64,000 nt of DNA. It comes from Purpureocillium takamizusanense. Taxonomy: Eukaryota > Ascomycota > Sordariomycetes > Hypocreales > Ophiocordycipitaceae. Below are positions 56,086 through 64,000 of this stretch, piece after piece. The DNA is taken from positions 186,001 through 250,000 of the forward strand of contig NC_063071.1 in the NCBI RefSeq assembly GCF_022605165.1, given 5' to 3'. Position numbers and translations under genes: made by a program. Position 1 is the first letter of the stretch; every line of letters begins with the position of its first letter. A model generated the notes under the pieces. The model saw nothing but the letters and a program-made list of their open reading frames with translations, was not told where the DNA came from and made no database searches.

Positions 56086-58534
56086 TTAGTTGGCGTGACT
56101 GTCGATTCGGCTGCCGAGAGTAAAACACCCTGTGCTGAGCGATTGGCCGCTCCATTCATCCATGGTAGACTGAAAGTAGCTCCAACCGCAATCATCGATG
56201 AGCGGGTTCTGCAGTGACAGATTGAGCGCCGTGTCTAGCTGGGGCGCCGACCCGCCCAGGTCCAGCGGTCGGGACTCGTTGAATGCTTCGGCAATGCGAA
56301 GGAGCGACTGGCAGAGCTCGTATTGCGGTCTGCAAGACTTGACTGTCGACGCGATCTGCTCGATGGAGTCGAGGACTCTCCGCAGTAGTGTGAGGTCTGA
56401 GGAGTCCAAACTCCCGATGCAGTGCAGGAACGTCACGATGTACGGGGTAAAGGACGTAAATAGCAAAATCCTGAGGCAAAAAAAAGTCAGTGAGATTTTT
56501 TCGCAGGGGGGACCGGCCGAGACAGACACATCCAAGTACATAGGAAAGCCACTCACCAGTCTGCATACATGGACACTGCGTCCGGGCCCAGGTTGACCGC
56601 GCGTGGGTAGGAGACTAGATGCGCCTCAAGTCCCTGCTTGGCGGCCTTGAAGCACTCGGGCGATATGTCGGCGATGGCGTTGGACGACGTCGCACCGCGA
56701 TGGAGCAGCGTCAATACCGAGTAATACGTGACGTCGACGCCCGAAAAGGTCGTCTTGAAGATGTGGCTGTGGTATGCGCTCGAAAAGTCAATCTCGTGCC
56801 AGTCGGCGTACCACTGCCTCAACTTATCCGCGAGGCTCACGACGACGTGCCGCCGCGCCACGGCGTCGGTGCCGCGCGACATGGGCGAGTACAGCTGTCG
56901 GTATATGTTGGCCTGGATCGAGGAGAACTGCACAAAGGACACGAGGGCCTCGTCCCAGGGCGCGCGCTTGGGGTCCTTGGACACGGTCAGGGGCGGCGCG
57001 TCCACGTCGTACTCCTGGATGATGGGCGCGCGGCCGAGGGTCAGCGAGAGGCTCGCGTCGGACATGAAGACGTGCCAGAAGAGGCGCCGCATGGTTTCTG
57101 ACTCGGCAAATGGCAGGTTGCTGAAGGTGTCGCTGCGGTGGTAGCCGAGGGCGAGGCAGTGCTTGGCCGCGGCGGAGATGAGATTCCACTGCAGCATCTT
57201 CCTGCCTCTCAACTGCGAGTCGAGCGCCTGTCATCGTCAGCTGCCTGCCACCAAGGACAACAAGCATGACACGCAAGACATACTGCCATGGTCAAAGCCA
57301 GCGCATTCTCATAGGTGGGGATGGCCGCCAGCTCGTGGGTGTCGATGCCGGCCTGGAAATTCGCCCAGCAAATGTCGCGGTATCGCTCAACCTCGTCCGG
57401 GGACAAGCCCGAGTTCGGGGTGCAGTGTAACTCCCACATGGAGAAGTAGAGCATGCCGTGGAAGAGCGTCAGCTCTCCGGTCGAGAGAGGATTGACCGGG
57501 AAGTAAATGCGCTGACACAGAGTCTCCAGCTGCGCCAGGTCATGAACGGGGTGAAAGAGGAAGAGCAGCGACTGCGTTTCTGAGGCGGCACCAACCCAGG
57601 CGTCCGTCAGCACAGCGCTTGGGCGTCACAAGAGACAACTTCAACTCATCAAGCGTAGGCGTGCAGACCTCTGAGGACCCTGAATAGGCGCAGGACAAAC
57701 TCTGAAGGGATCAACTCCACGTTGAGCTGGCTTGGGTTCTGTTTGCCGTCGCCCGGACGGTCGGGCGGACTCGGTTCTTGTATCGCATTGCGCAGGGCCT
57801 TGAGCTCGTCTATGATGGCCGGCGAGTTGGCGGCTTCGGGCGACGCAAGCTCGGAGATTTGACTGGCAAGATATGCTTGCCGGCCAAAAGAAGATGCGCC
57901 CTCGATGGGGATGGTTCGATTCGCGGGTGGCACCTGGTGGCTCGACCGCACCTTTTGGGAACCGTCATGTTGTTGTGACCCCTGTTGCTGCAAGATTCCG
58001 TGCTTCTCATTGTGCGATAGGACTTTCTCGAGGGTCTGCTCCAGCCTGGTCATGCGCCTCTGAAGAGTTTCCAGCTCAGTCTCGTTGCTGCTCACGAAAA
58101 TATCAGCCCACGGTGGTGATAGAGGCACACGGGCAATAAATCATGGCCTACCCCGTGTTCGCTGGAGGCGGCTGCCTGCCCGAAGCAGCGCTCCGCTTCG
58201 TTGCCGCCGACTTTGCATGTCCCACGGCATGACAGGGAATGCTGGAGGTCACGCAGTTGGAGCATGGCACCTGTCGGTTACACCGTATCTGCGGAGACCA
58301 TCATCAACCACTGGAGTACCCGAACGAATAGCCCCCGTCATGGGATGGACGCTGCTGTATGTACCTTGCGGACACGACAGTTTTGACACTGGGGAAGGAG
58401 GAGCAAATCAGCGGTCGAGATCCTCTCCGCCAAGCAGGGAATATTTTGATTGCCGTGGGTTTGGAAACCCGGGGGGCGAAGCTTACTGCACGTGGTATGA
58501 CATTGTTGGTTCCCATGGCGGCATCAAGTTCCAT
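56086..58534 (-). CDS. Zn(II)2Cys6 transcription factor with fungal-specific regulatory domain
   Basis: Seven exons: 58534 to 58487, 58388 to 58365 (24 nt), 58288 to 58152, 58087 to 57669, 57579 to 57284, 57227 to 56557 and 56470 to 56086; 659 residues. The zinc cluster is complete: C17, C20, C27, C33, C36 and C43. The 24-nt exon encodes exactly CQNCRVRK, the first zinc knuckle. A coiled coil follows (LQRRMTRLEQTLEKVL, about 75 to 92). The fungal_trans domain begins near LFHPVHDLAQLETLCQRIYFP and includes AAAKHCLALGYHRSD and RRLFWHVFMSDASLSLTLGRAP. It is nuclear, probably dimeric through the coiled coil, and likely binds CGG half-sites by family. Flanked by SDR and BVMO genes, it is a candidate local regulator. 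Confidence 0.88.
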
Positions 58535-59083
58535 GCTGGCTCGAGATCTGCTGCCCTGGGTCGGCGTCAACGTCCGCGTGGTGCGTGGCCGCGGGCTTTC
58601 ATGCCACCTCTGATCCGCGGGATCCGCGCGTGCCGCGGCTTAGCGCTGCTGTCGTCGGCCCTCGCCGGCGGTGGTGGCGCGCGCCACACCTGCAGCATCT
58701 TTGATTCCCGGGTTCGGGTTCGGCGGACACTGCGAGACGGCCGTCCGGGATTGAGTGGGGAGGGGGATGGAAGAGACTTGGGATGGCAGTCGATTCACTC
58801 ACAATTCTGTGTGACATTGGCCTACGCCATCAAAGCTGTGACTCTGGTGTTTACAGATAACAAAGCTCTGGTTTTGGCAAAGCTTACTTGGTAGCATTCT
58901 ACTGCAGCCCGAGGGTCACATCTGTCCCGCGGAAAGGTCCTGCCGTCAAATGGTTGCCCGTGTCATCGTCACTGTAACATGATGTCTCAGCAAATGCAAT
59001 GCATTCACCAGCGCTAAGCAACTTGCTTCGATATACTCTGTAATAGACACCTGCGAATGCAATGGACGGCGCCTCGATGCCCT
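58535..59083. other. Intergenic stretch between regulator and BVMO
   Basis: About 550 bases, presumably the promoter of the regulator gene and the 3' region of the BVMO gene. No gene or notable repeat is seen. Confidence 0.5.
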
Positions 59084-60748
59084 CTATTTCATCACGGTGA
59101 ACGTGGACCAGTCTTCGAGTGCGTCATTACAAGCCTCCCACCAGGCCTTGACGCCCCCCAACCAAATCAGCGGCTCCTGTCGCTTCCCCGGAATGTTTGC
59201 GCCGTTATACCACGACGGCGTATCTCGATATAGCATAGCCTGGAAGATCTGGTACGAGAGCTCTGCCCACGCCGCGGCGGCAGCGGGAGATGCTTCCAGC
59301 GTACAGAGGTCGTCCTCCTTCATCCGCTGTAGGACCTTGGTCACCCATTCCACCTGCAGCTCCAGGAAGGGTGGTCCGTTGGCAAGCGATGTGGGCGCCT
59401 GTGGACCGTACAGGACGAATGCGTTGGGAAGGTCCGGCACCATCATGCCCAGGTGCGTCTTGATCCCGTCCTTCCACTTCTTCTGCAGAAGCACACCATT
59501 CTTATCGTGAATGTTCATATCGTACAGGCTGCCCGTCACAGAGTCATACCCTGTCGCGAACACGACCACGTCGAGTTCGTGCAGCTTGCCCTCGTCCGTC
59601 GTCACGCCATTGGCCACGAACTCCCGGATTGCCGTCTCCTTCAAGTCCACCAGCTTCACGTTCGGCCGGTCAATCATCTCGTAGTAGTCCATTTCGAGGC
59701 TCGGGCGCTTGGTGCAGATCCAGTGGAGCTGCTCGAGGGGGGCCATGATGTCGCGCTTCTCGGGGTCCGTGATGCGCGCGCGGACTTTGCTCGCCCAAAA
59801 GCTGTACACTTCAGCGTTGGCCTCCTTGTCCACAGTATAGTCGCGGAACAGCAAGGAGAAGAACGCAAATCCTCCCCTGGCCCAGAGTCGCTCGTACAGC
59901 GCATGCCGCTCGTCTCGTGTGAGGTCGTGGAACGAGAAGGGGCAGTCGTTGTAGGCATAGCCGTGCACGCTCGCGTACTTGGCCTTTTGCCAGAGGCTTC
60001 CGTAAAGACTCTTGAGCTCCTCCGCCTCATGTCGTGGGATGTTGCGCTGACCCATGGGAATCGCCGTGCAGGGGGTTCGCACAAAGACTGTCAGCTCGCA
60101 GTCCCTCTTGGCCAGTTCCTGGACGATTTGCAGTCCGGAGGCGCCCTGCCCGATGATGCCAATCTTTTTGCCCTCCAGACTGAGGTCCTCGGGCCACTGA
60201 GCGGGGTGAATCACTTCACCTCGAAACTCATTGAGCTTCGGGAAGTCAGGTATGTAGCGCTTGTTGCTGCTTCCCGCGGCGAAGATGACGTAGCGGCATG
60301 TCGCTGTTAGTCCCGAGGCGCTGCTGAGGCTCCAAGTGTTTGATGAGGGGTCATATTCGACGTTGACTACTTTGGAGTCGAATATGGTGTCTTTCCGTAG
60401 GTCCAGTGTCTTATCCAAGTGTGCAAAGTACTGGCGAATCTCGTCACTGCCGGGAAAGCGCTCGGAGAAGCTAAAGTCGTCGTACACCTGCTCCAGGCCA
60501 AGCTGGTAGAGAGGCGTTTCCGAGTCCACTCGCGCGCCTGGATACTTGTTGAAGTGCCAGACCCCGCCAAAGTCTTGCCCGGATTCGAGTATTTTGGTAG
60601 TGTAGCCCTGCTGCCTCACCTCGTGCAAGGCATAGCAGCCCCCGAAGCCGGCACCGACGATGATAACGTCAGCGGCGACAGATGTGCCGCCGAGCCTGGA
60701 GGTAGTTGTCGCTGGCATACTTGGGGTGTAAGTCAATTGATGATACAA
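59084..60748 (-). CDS. Baeyer-Villiger monooxygenase, cyclohexanone-monooxygenase-like
   Basis: A single exon of 554 residues. The FAD site GAGFGG is at 32 to 37, the NADPH site GQGASG at 200 to 205, and between them the full BVMO fingerprint FxGxxxHxxxWP at F175, G177, H181, W185 and P186. DFGGVWHFNKYPGARVD, an ATGYD segment and PSWYNGANIPGK near the end fit the class. The start could be M1 or M11 (60718); the region before the Rossmann strand is poorly conserved in the family, so this is open. It should insert oxygen next to a ketone using NADPH and O2, making an ester or lactone. A divergent esterase-like hydrolase 908 bases away is the natural next step. Confidence 0.92.
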   Translation of the reverse strand: MYHQLTYTPSMPATTTSRLGGTSVAADVIIVGAGFGGCYALHEVRQQGYTTKILESGQDFGGVWHFNKYPGARVDSETPLYQLGLEQVYDDFSFSERFPGSDEIRQYFAHLDKTLDLRKDTIFDSKVVNVEYDPSSNTWSLSSASGLTATCRYVIFAAGSSNKRYIPDFPKLNEFRGEVIHPAQWPEDLSLEGKKIGIIGQGASGLQIVQELAKRDCELTVFVRTPCTAIPMGQRNIPRHEAEELKSLYGSLWQKAKYASVHGYAYNDCPFSFHDLTRDERHALYERLWARGGFAFFSLLFRDYTVDKEANAEVYSFWASKVRARITDPEKRDIMAPLEQLHWICTKRPSLEMDYYEMIDRPNVKLVDLKETAIREFVANGVTTDEGKLHELDVVVFATGYDSVTGSLYDMNIHDKNGVLLQKKWKDGIKTHLGMMVPDLPNAFVLYGPQAPTSLANGPPFLELQVEWVTKVLQRMKEDDLCTLEASPAAAAAWAELSYQIFQAMLYRDTPSWYNGANIPGKRQEPLIWLGGVKAWWEACNDALEDWSTFTVMK

Positions 60749-61656
60749 AGTACTGAAGGAACGCTTATGAGTCGGAAGAAGCGTTAGTCGACGAGAGAGA
60801 GCTGGTGCTTCGTAGTTCTGCCAGGAGTATGTTGCTCGTATGGCTGGTGGTTATCAGTCGTTGGCTCGACGATCCGACCAACCGCGCGACATGAAGGCGA
60901 GTTCCAGGTTTTATCCTAGTCATGCTCTGGGTTCGAAATTCGTCCGGGCCAAGGCAGCAAACAGCACTGCTACGAGGGATCGTGGTTGAACCTCTTTCGT
61001 GCACATCGAGCCGCCAACCATGTTGGTGTAGTTGGTCGGATGCGCGTCGCTCATTTACAACTGCGCGGATTCCGCGGCTCGAGCCTCAGTCCCGGGCTGC
61101 CTGCCGACTCCCATTCACAGGGTCTTTTTGTTTTGGACCAGTCACGCCAATGAATGCTGATATGGCCAGGCGTACGGAGATCACAAGATGACGCCCGTTT
61201 GCCCTAGGATCGAGAGTCGTCCCTGCGTGGATACAGGCTCAAAGCCCGTGGACTCGGATGAGGCCGCGGGCACGCGGGGTCCGGTCCGGTCCGTAGTGCG
61301 TGCTGGGCCGACAGAGATGCGCAGTACTTCTTTTGTGTTGATGTTATGGAACCCTGTCGGAGTCCCGACGCTTTCTAAGCGGAGTTCAAGGATAACCTCG
61401 TCGCATCGTCCAACATAGCCTCATTCCACAGTCCCCGCGTTTTGCGTCGATACTCTAGGGACATTGGTCGTGCTTAAAGCAGGGATGTCAGTTTGACATA
61501 TGCAGAGATGCCCTGCGAAGTAGAAGTCGGAGCTCTGTTGGGCGGACAGGCATAAATAGGGCCCGTGCCCGCCTTCTGTAGCAATCAGGCGGGACCAGAC
61601 AGTACGAACATCTTCACTCCCGTCAACGGGCTAGAGCTATCAGACGGTTCAGCAGC
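60749..61656. promoter_or_regulatory. Bidirectional promoter between BVMO and alpha/beta-hydrolase
   Basis: 908 bases separate two divergent start codons. No gene lies in it. A TATA-like site serves the hydrolase side (61551 to 61560). Sharing this region would co-express the two enzymes. Confidence 0.6.
61551..61560 (+). promoter_or_regulatory. TATA-like box upstream of the alpha/beta-hydrolase
   Basis: The sequence cataaatagg lies about 100 bases before the ATG at 61657. Confidence 0.4.
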
Positions 61657-62625
61657 ATGATCGACTCTCAGTTTGCGGCGGCGGCGGGGCCGATAATGCA
61701 GTCTCTCGGTGGCATGGAGCGGCCCAAGATCCACGACGTCGAGGCGAGGCGACAGGTGTTGGCCGCCATCGTTCCACAGCAGGAGCCAGCCATCCCAGAT
61801 GACGTCCAACACTCCGTTCTTAGCATCTCTACCCCCGACGGAGCGCAGATACGGTTGCTTCGCTTCCAGAAGAAGGGAGGAGCGCAGCAAGCGGGCTCTA
61901 CTACTGCCGGCCCCGCTGTGATACACATGCATGGCGGGGGCCTCATCAGTTTGACCGCAGACGTGAGCATCCCGGCCGTGTGCCAGTACGTCGTCGCAAG
62001 CGGGGTGCAGTTCTTCTCGGTCGACTACCGCCTTGCCCCCGAGCACCCGTACCCGACTCCGCTGGAAGACTGCTGGGCCGCGCTGCAATGGGTCGTGCAG
62101 CACGCAGCCGAGCTCGGCGTCGACACCGCTCGCATCGGCGTCATGGGCGAGAGCGCAGGCGGGGGACTCGCCGCTGCGCTCGCCATCCTCTCCAGGGACC
62201 GTGGCCTCAGTCCGCCGCTGAAGCGACAGATCCTGCTCTACCCCATGCTCGACGATCGGACCGCGGTAGACACGGAGCCCGGGGACTTTACCGTCTGGAC
62301 CCTCGAGGACAACATCACCGGATGGACGGCCTACCTTGGCCATGACAAGGTCGGGAAAAAAGATGGGGTCCCGGCTACTGCGGCGCCGGGTAGGATCGAG
62401 GATGTCAAGGGCCTTCCGGCGCTGTACATGGATATAGGCCAGGCCGACATCTTTGGGCTGGAGAACCACGCATATCTGGGCAAATTTCTGGCGGCCGGCA
62501 TCGAAGCCGAGTTTCACCTGTACCCGGGCTTGCCACATGGCTTTGACTCAATTGCGAGCCAGCACTTTGCGAGCGTAGCGCTCAATGAGAACAGATGTCG
62601 ACAACTCAAGAAGTTGTACGACTGA
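61657..62625 (+). CDS. Alpha/beta-hydrolase, hormone-sensitive-lipase-like esterase
   Basis: A single exon of 322 residues. HGGG at 92 to 95 forms the oxyanion hole, GESAG at 164 to 168 carries the nucleophile Ser166, a likely acid is D264 (DIGQADIF), and His294 lies in GLPHGF. SVDYRLAPEHPYPTPLEDC is a hallmark of this family. No signal peptide is seen, so it is probably cytosolic. Family members hydrolyse short- to medium-chain esters and lactones. Divergence from the BVMO gene suggests it opens the ester or lactone that enzyme makes. The natural substrate is unknown. Confidence 0.93.
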   Translation: MIDSQFAAAAGPIMQSLGGMERPKIHDVEARRQVLAAIVPQQEPAIPDDVQHSVLSISTPDGAQIRLLRFQKKGGAQQAGSTTAGPAVIHMHGGGLISLTADVSIPAVCQYVVASGVQFFSVDYRLAPEHPYPTPLEDCWAALQWVVQHAAELGVDTARIGVMGESAGGGLAAALAILSRDRGLSPPLKRQILLYPMLDDRTAVDTEPGDFTVWTLEDNITGWTAYLGHDKVGKKDGVPATAAPGRIEDVKGLPALYMDIGQADIFGLENHAYLGKFLAAGIEAEFHLYPGLPHGFDSIASQHFASVALNENRCRQLKKLYD

Positions 62626-62870
62626 AAGGGGGCCGGTTGCTGCCTCTTGGCTAGTCCTCGAATTGCCAACACACCAGACGCGAAACGGCAGATGGGCCGC
62701 TGTCGAACACGTCACCCAGTGCAAGCAATGCAATCCGAGATTGGACTGAGCCGTGCATAGATGCGTTGGTAGCACAGCAGGGTACAATACTCATGAAAGC
62801 TGTACATTTCGCTTCGTGGGCGTCATATCTATGAATATACACATGTCTATCGAATGATACCAATCGCTGG

Positions 62871-64000
62871 CTATCCCTGTCGGCATGCAAAGGGCGCATG
62901 AGAAGATCCGTCGCGCGTCATCTTGATCTGAAAAACGGTGTTAGTAAACCTCATATCGCTCAGCTTCCGGTGATGAGAGCAACGGAAAAACTTACAATGT
63001 CGTCAATGGTCGCGTAGGTGCCTGCACCTAGCGTCACCACTCCCACGATGAAGGCCAGGATGCAGCCCAAGCTGATGAGGCAGTTTTCCCGCGAAAACCA
63101 ATGGCCCTTGCAGAGAAGCTTGAACCACATAATGGCAGGAATCCAGAAGGAGAACCCCGACACGAACAGTGCCGACGCGAGGGAAAGGAGGTCCGAGAAG
63201 ATGGGGATCGCCTCAGCAATGACCCACGCCACAATCGTGAACACGGTCACCTCGCCGATCCAGGCGGTCCATCCCTTGCGGGTATTGATATACCTCACAA
63301 TAGACTTCTTCCACATGCGCCCGTGAATATAGCGCAGCGCGACGGTTGAATTAATCGAGCCCGAAATGAAGATGACGGGGAGGGCAACTCCGAAGGCTAT
63401 CTTTGAGACAGTCTTGCCCGCAGACAACAAAGCGGGGGACTGGACGGTATCTCCCACGAAGGCATAGCAGAGCGCGCCAGTCAGAGTGTAGATGGCGATC
63501 TGGGCAAAGCCGGATGCCCAAATAGACTTCATGTAATCCTTGGGCGTGTGCATCTCGTCCATGAACGAGAACTGGCCAATGGCAAAGCTAAATGCAAAGA
63601 TGATGTTGCTCACGGCGACAAAAGCCTTGGTGAAGCTAATGTCTTCCTTGGGCCAAGCGGACCATTGCACCCCTGAAAGGCCACCCGGGGCATCGCGGGC
63701 CTGAATGCCCGTTGCGATGATGGTGATGGCGACGGCCGCAAGGATGGATCCGAAATCGATATAGCCAAGAATGGCGACCTCGGTGAAGGACGGCGGAATC
63801 GCGAGGATGAGGAGGATGATGGCCGAAATGGCAGAGAAGGCGATGGAGCAGACGCGTCCGCCGTTGAGATCGCCCAGCGCGATGCTGCCGGTGAGGGCAT
63901 GGGATCCGACCACCATGACCAGCTCAAGAACGAGGGCGGCGCCGAACAATTCGTAGCCGAAGCGACCAAACAGGACCCGTCCTGCATCGGCGTAATGCGA
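62871..64000 (-). CDS. AAAP-family amino acid transporter (5' end outside window)
   Basis: Exon 62996 to beyond 64000 and exon 62927 to 62871, with a 68-nt intron (GTAAGT, branch CTAAC, TTTTTCAG). The last exon adds 18 residues after TIDDI, giving a C-terminal tail with SSHAPFACRQG, whereas reading through the intron would end the protein after ITGS. The visible part (about 350 residues) has around nine hydrophobic segments in the fungal AAAP pattern: GRVLFGRFGYELFGAAL, FAFSFAIGQFSFMDEMHTPKDY, ALPVIFISGSINSTVALRYI and SLGCILAFIVGVVTLGAGTYA. This family exchanges amino acids across the plasma or vacuolar membrane. The start codon and first segments are missing. It is convergent with the hydrolase gene. 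Confidence 0.88.

Overview
This is nuclear DNA of a filamentous ascomycete. The genes have short introns (mostly 48 to 140 nt) with GT..AG ends and CTRAC-type branch points. Coding sequence is GC-rich, and the families are typically fungal: Zn(II)2Cys6 regulators, an NRPS-PKS hybrid, Baeyer-Villiger-type flavoproteins, an UNC93-like carrier, YAT and AAAP amino acid transporters. The left-end gene set suggests a Pezizomycotina species, plausibly Hypocreales, but the species cannot be fixed from sequence reading alone. Twenty-three protein-coding genes are modelled. Two run off the window (1 to 6461 and 62871 to 64000). I saw no tRNA, rRNA, CRISPR array or intact transposon.

Region 1 (1 to 10886) looks like part of a swainsonine-type (indolizidine alkaloid) cluster. 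It holds an A-PCP-KS-AT-KR-ACP hybrid synthetase whose 3' end lies outside the window, a divergent NmrA-like reductase, and a non-heme Fe(II)/2-oxoglutarate dioxygenase. Region 2 (11670 to 14913) has an F-box-like protein and an SRR1-domain protein. Region 3 (15230 to 27435) is catabolic or accessory: a transketolase/dihydroxyacetone-synthase-like enzyme, a BVMO-like FAD monooxygenase, an UNC93-like carrier, an NtaA/DszA-type FMN monooxygenase with a 13-nt exon, and an atypical SDR.

Region 4 (29247 to 41217) has an amino acid permease, a second phytanoyl-CoA-dioxygenase-like protein, a Zn(II)2Cys6 regulator whose model needs a 4-nt exon, a LITAF-like zinc-ribbon protein with a long unknown C-terminal region, a GNAT acetyltransferase and a cellulose-synthase-like GT2. 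A 6.2 kb gene-poor stretch full of microsatellites follows. Region 5 (47426 to 62625) has a GH12 endoglucanase-like protein with an N-terminal membrane anchor. It is followed by P450, SDR, Zn(II)2Cys6 regulator, BVMO and an alpha/beta-hydrolase. Read together these make a coherent oxidise, insert oxygen, hydrolyse pathway with its own regulator. An AAAP transporter, cut by the right edge, ends the window.

Exon boundaries were assigned by eye from splice consensus, frame conservation and family continuity, and each spliced model was checked to have a length divisible by three.
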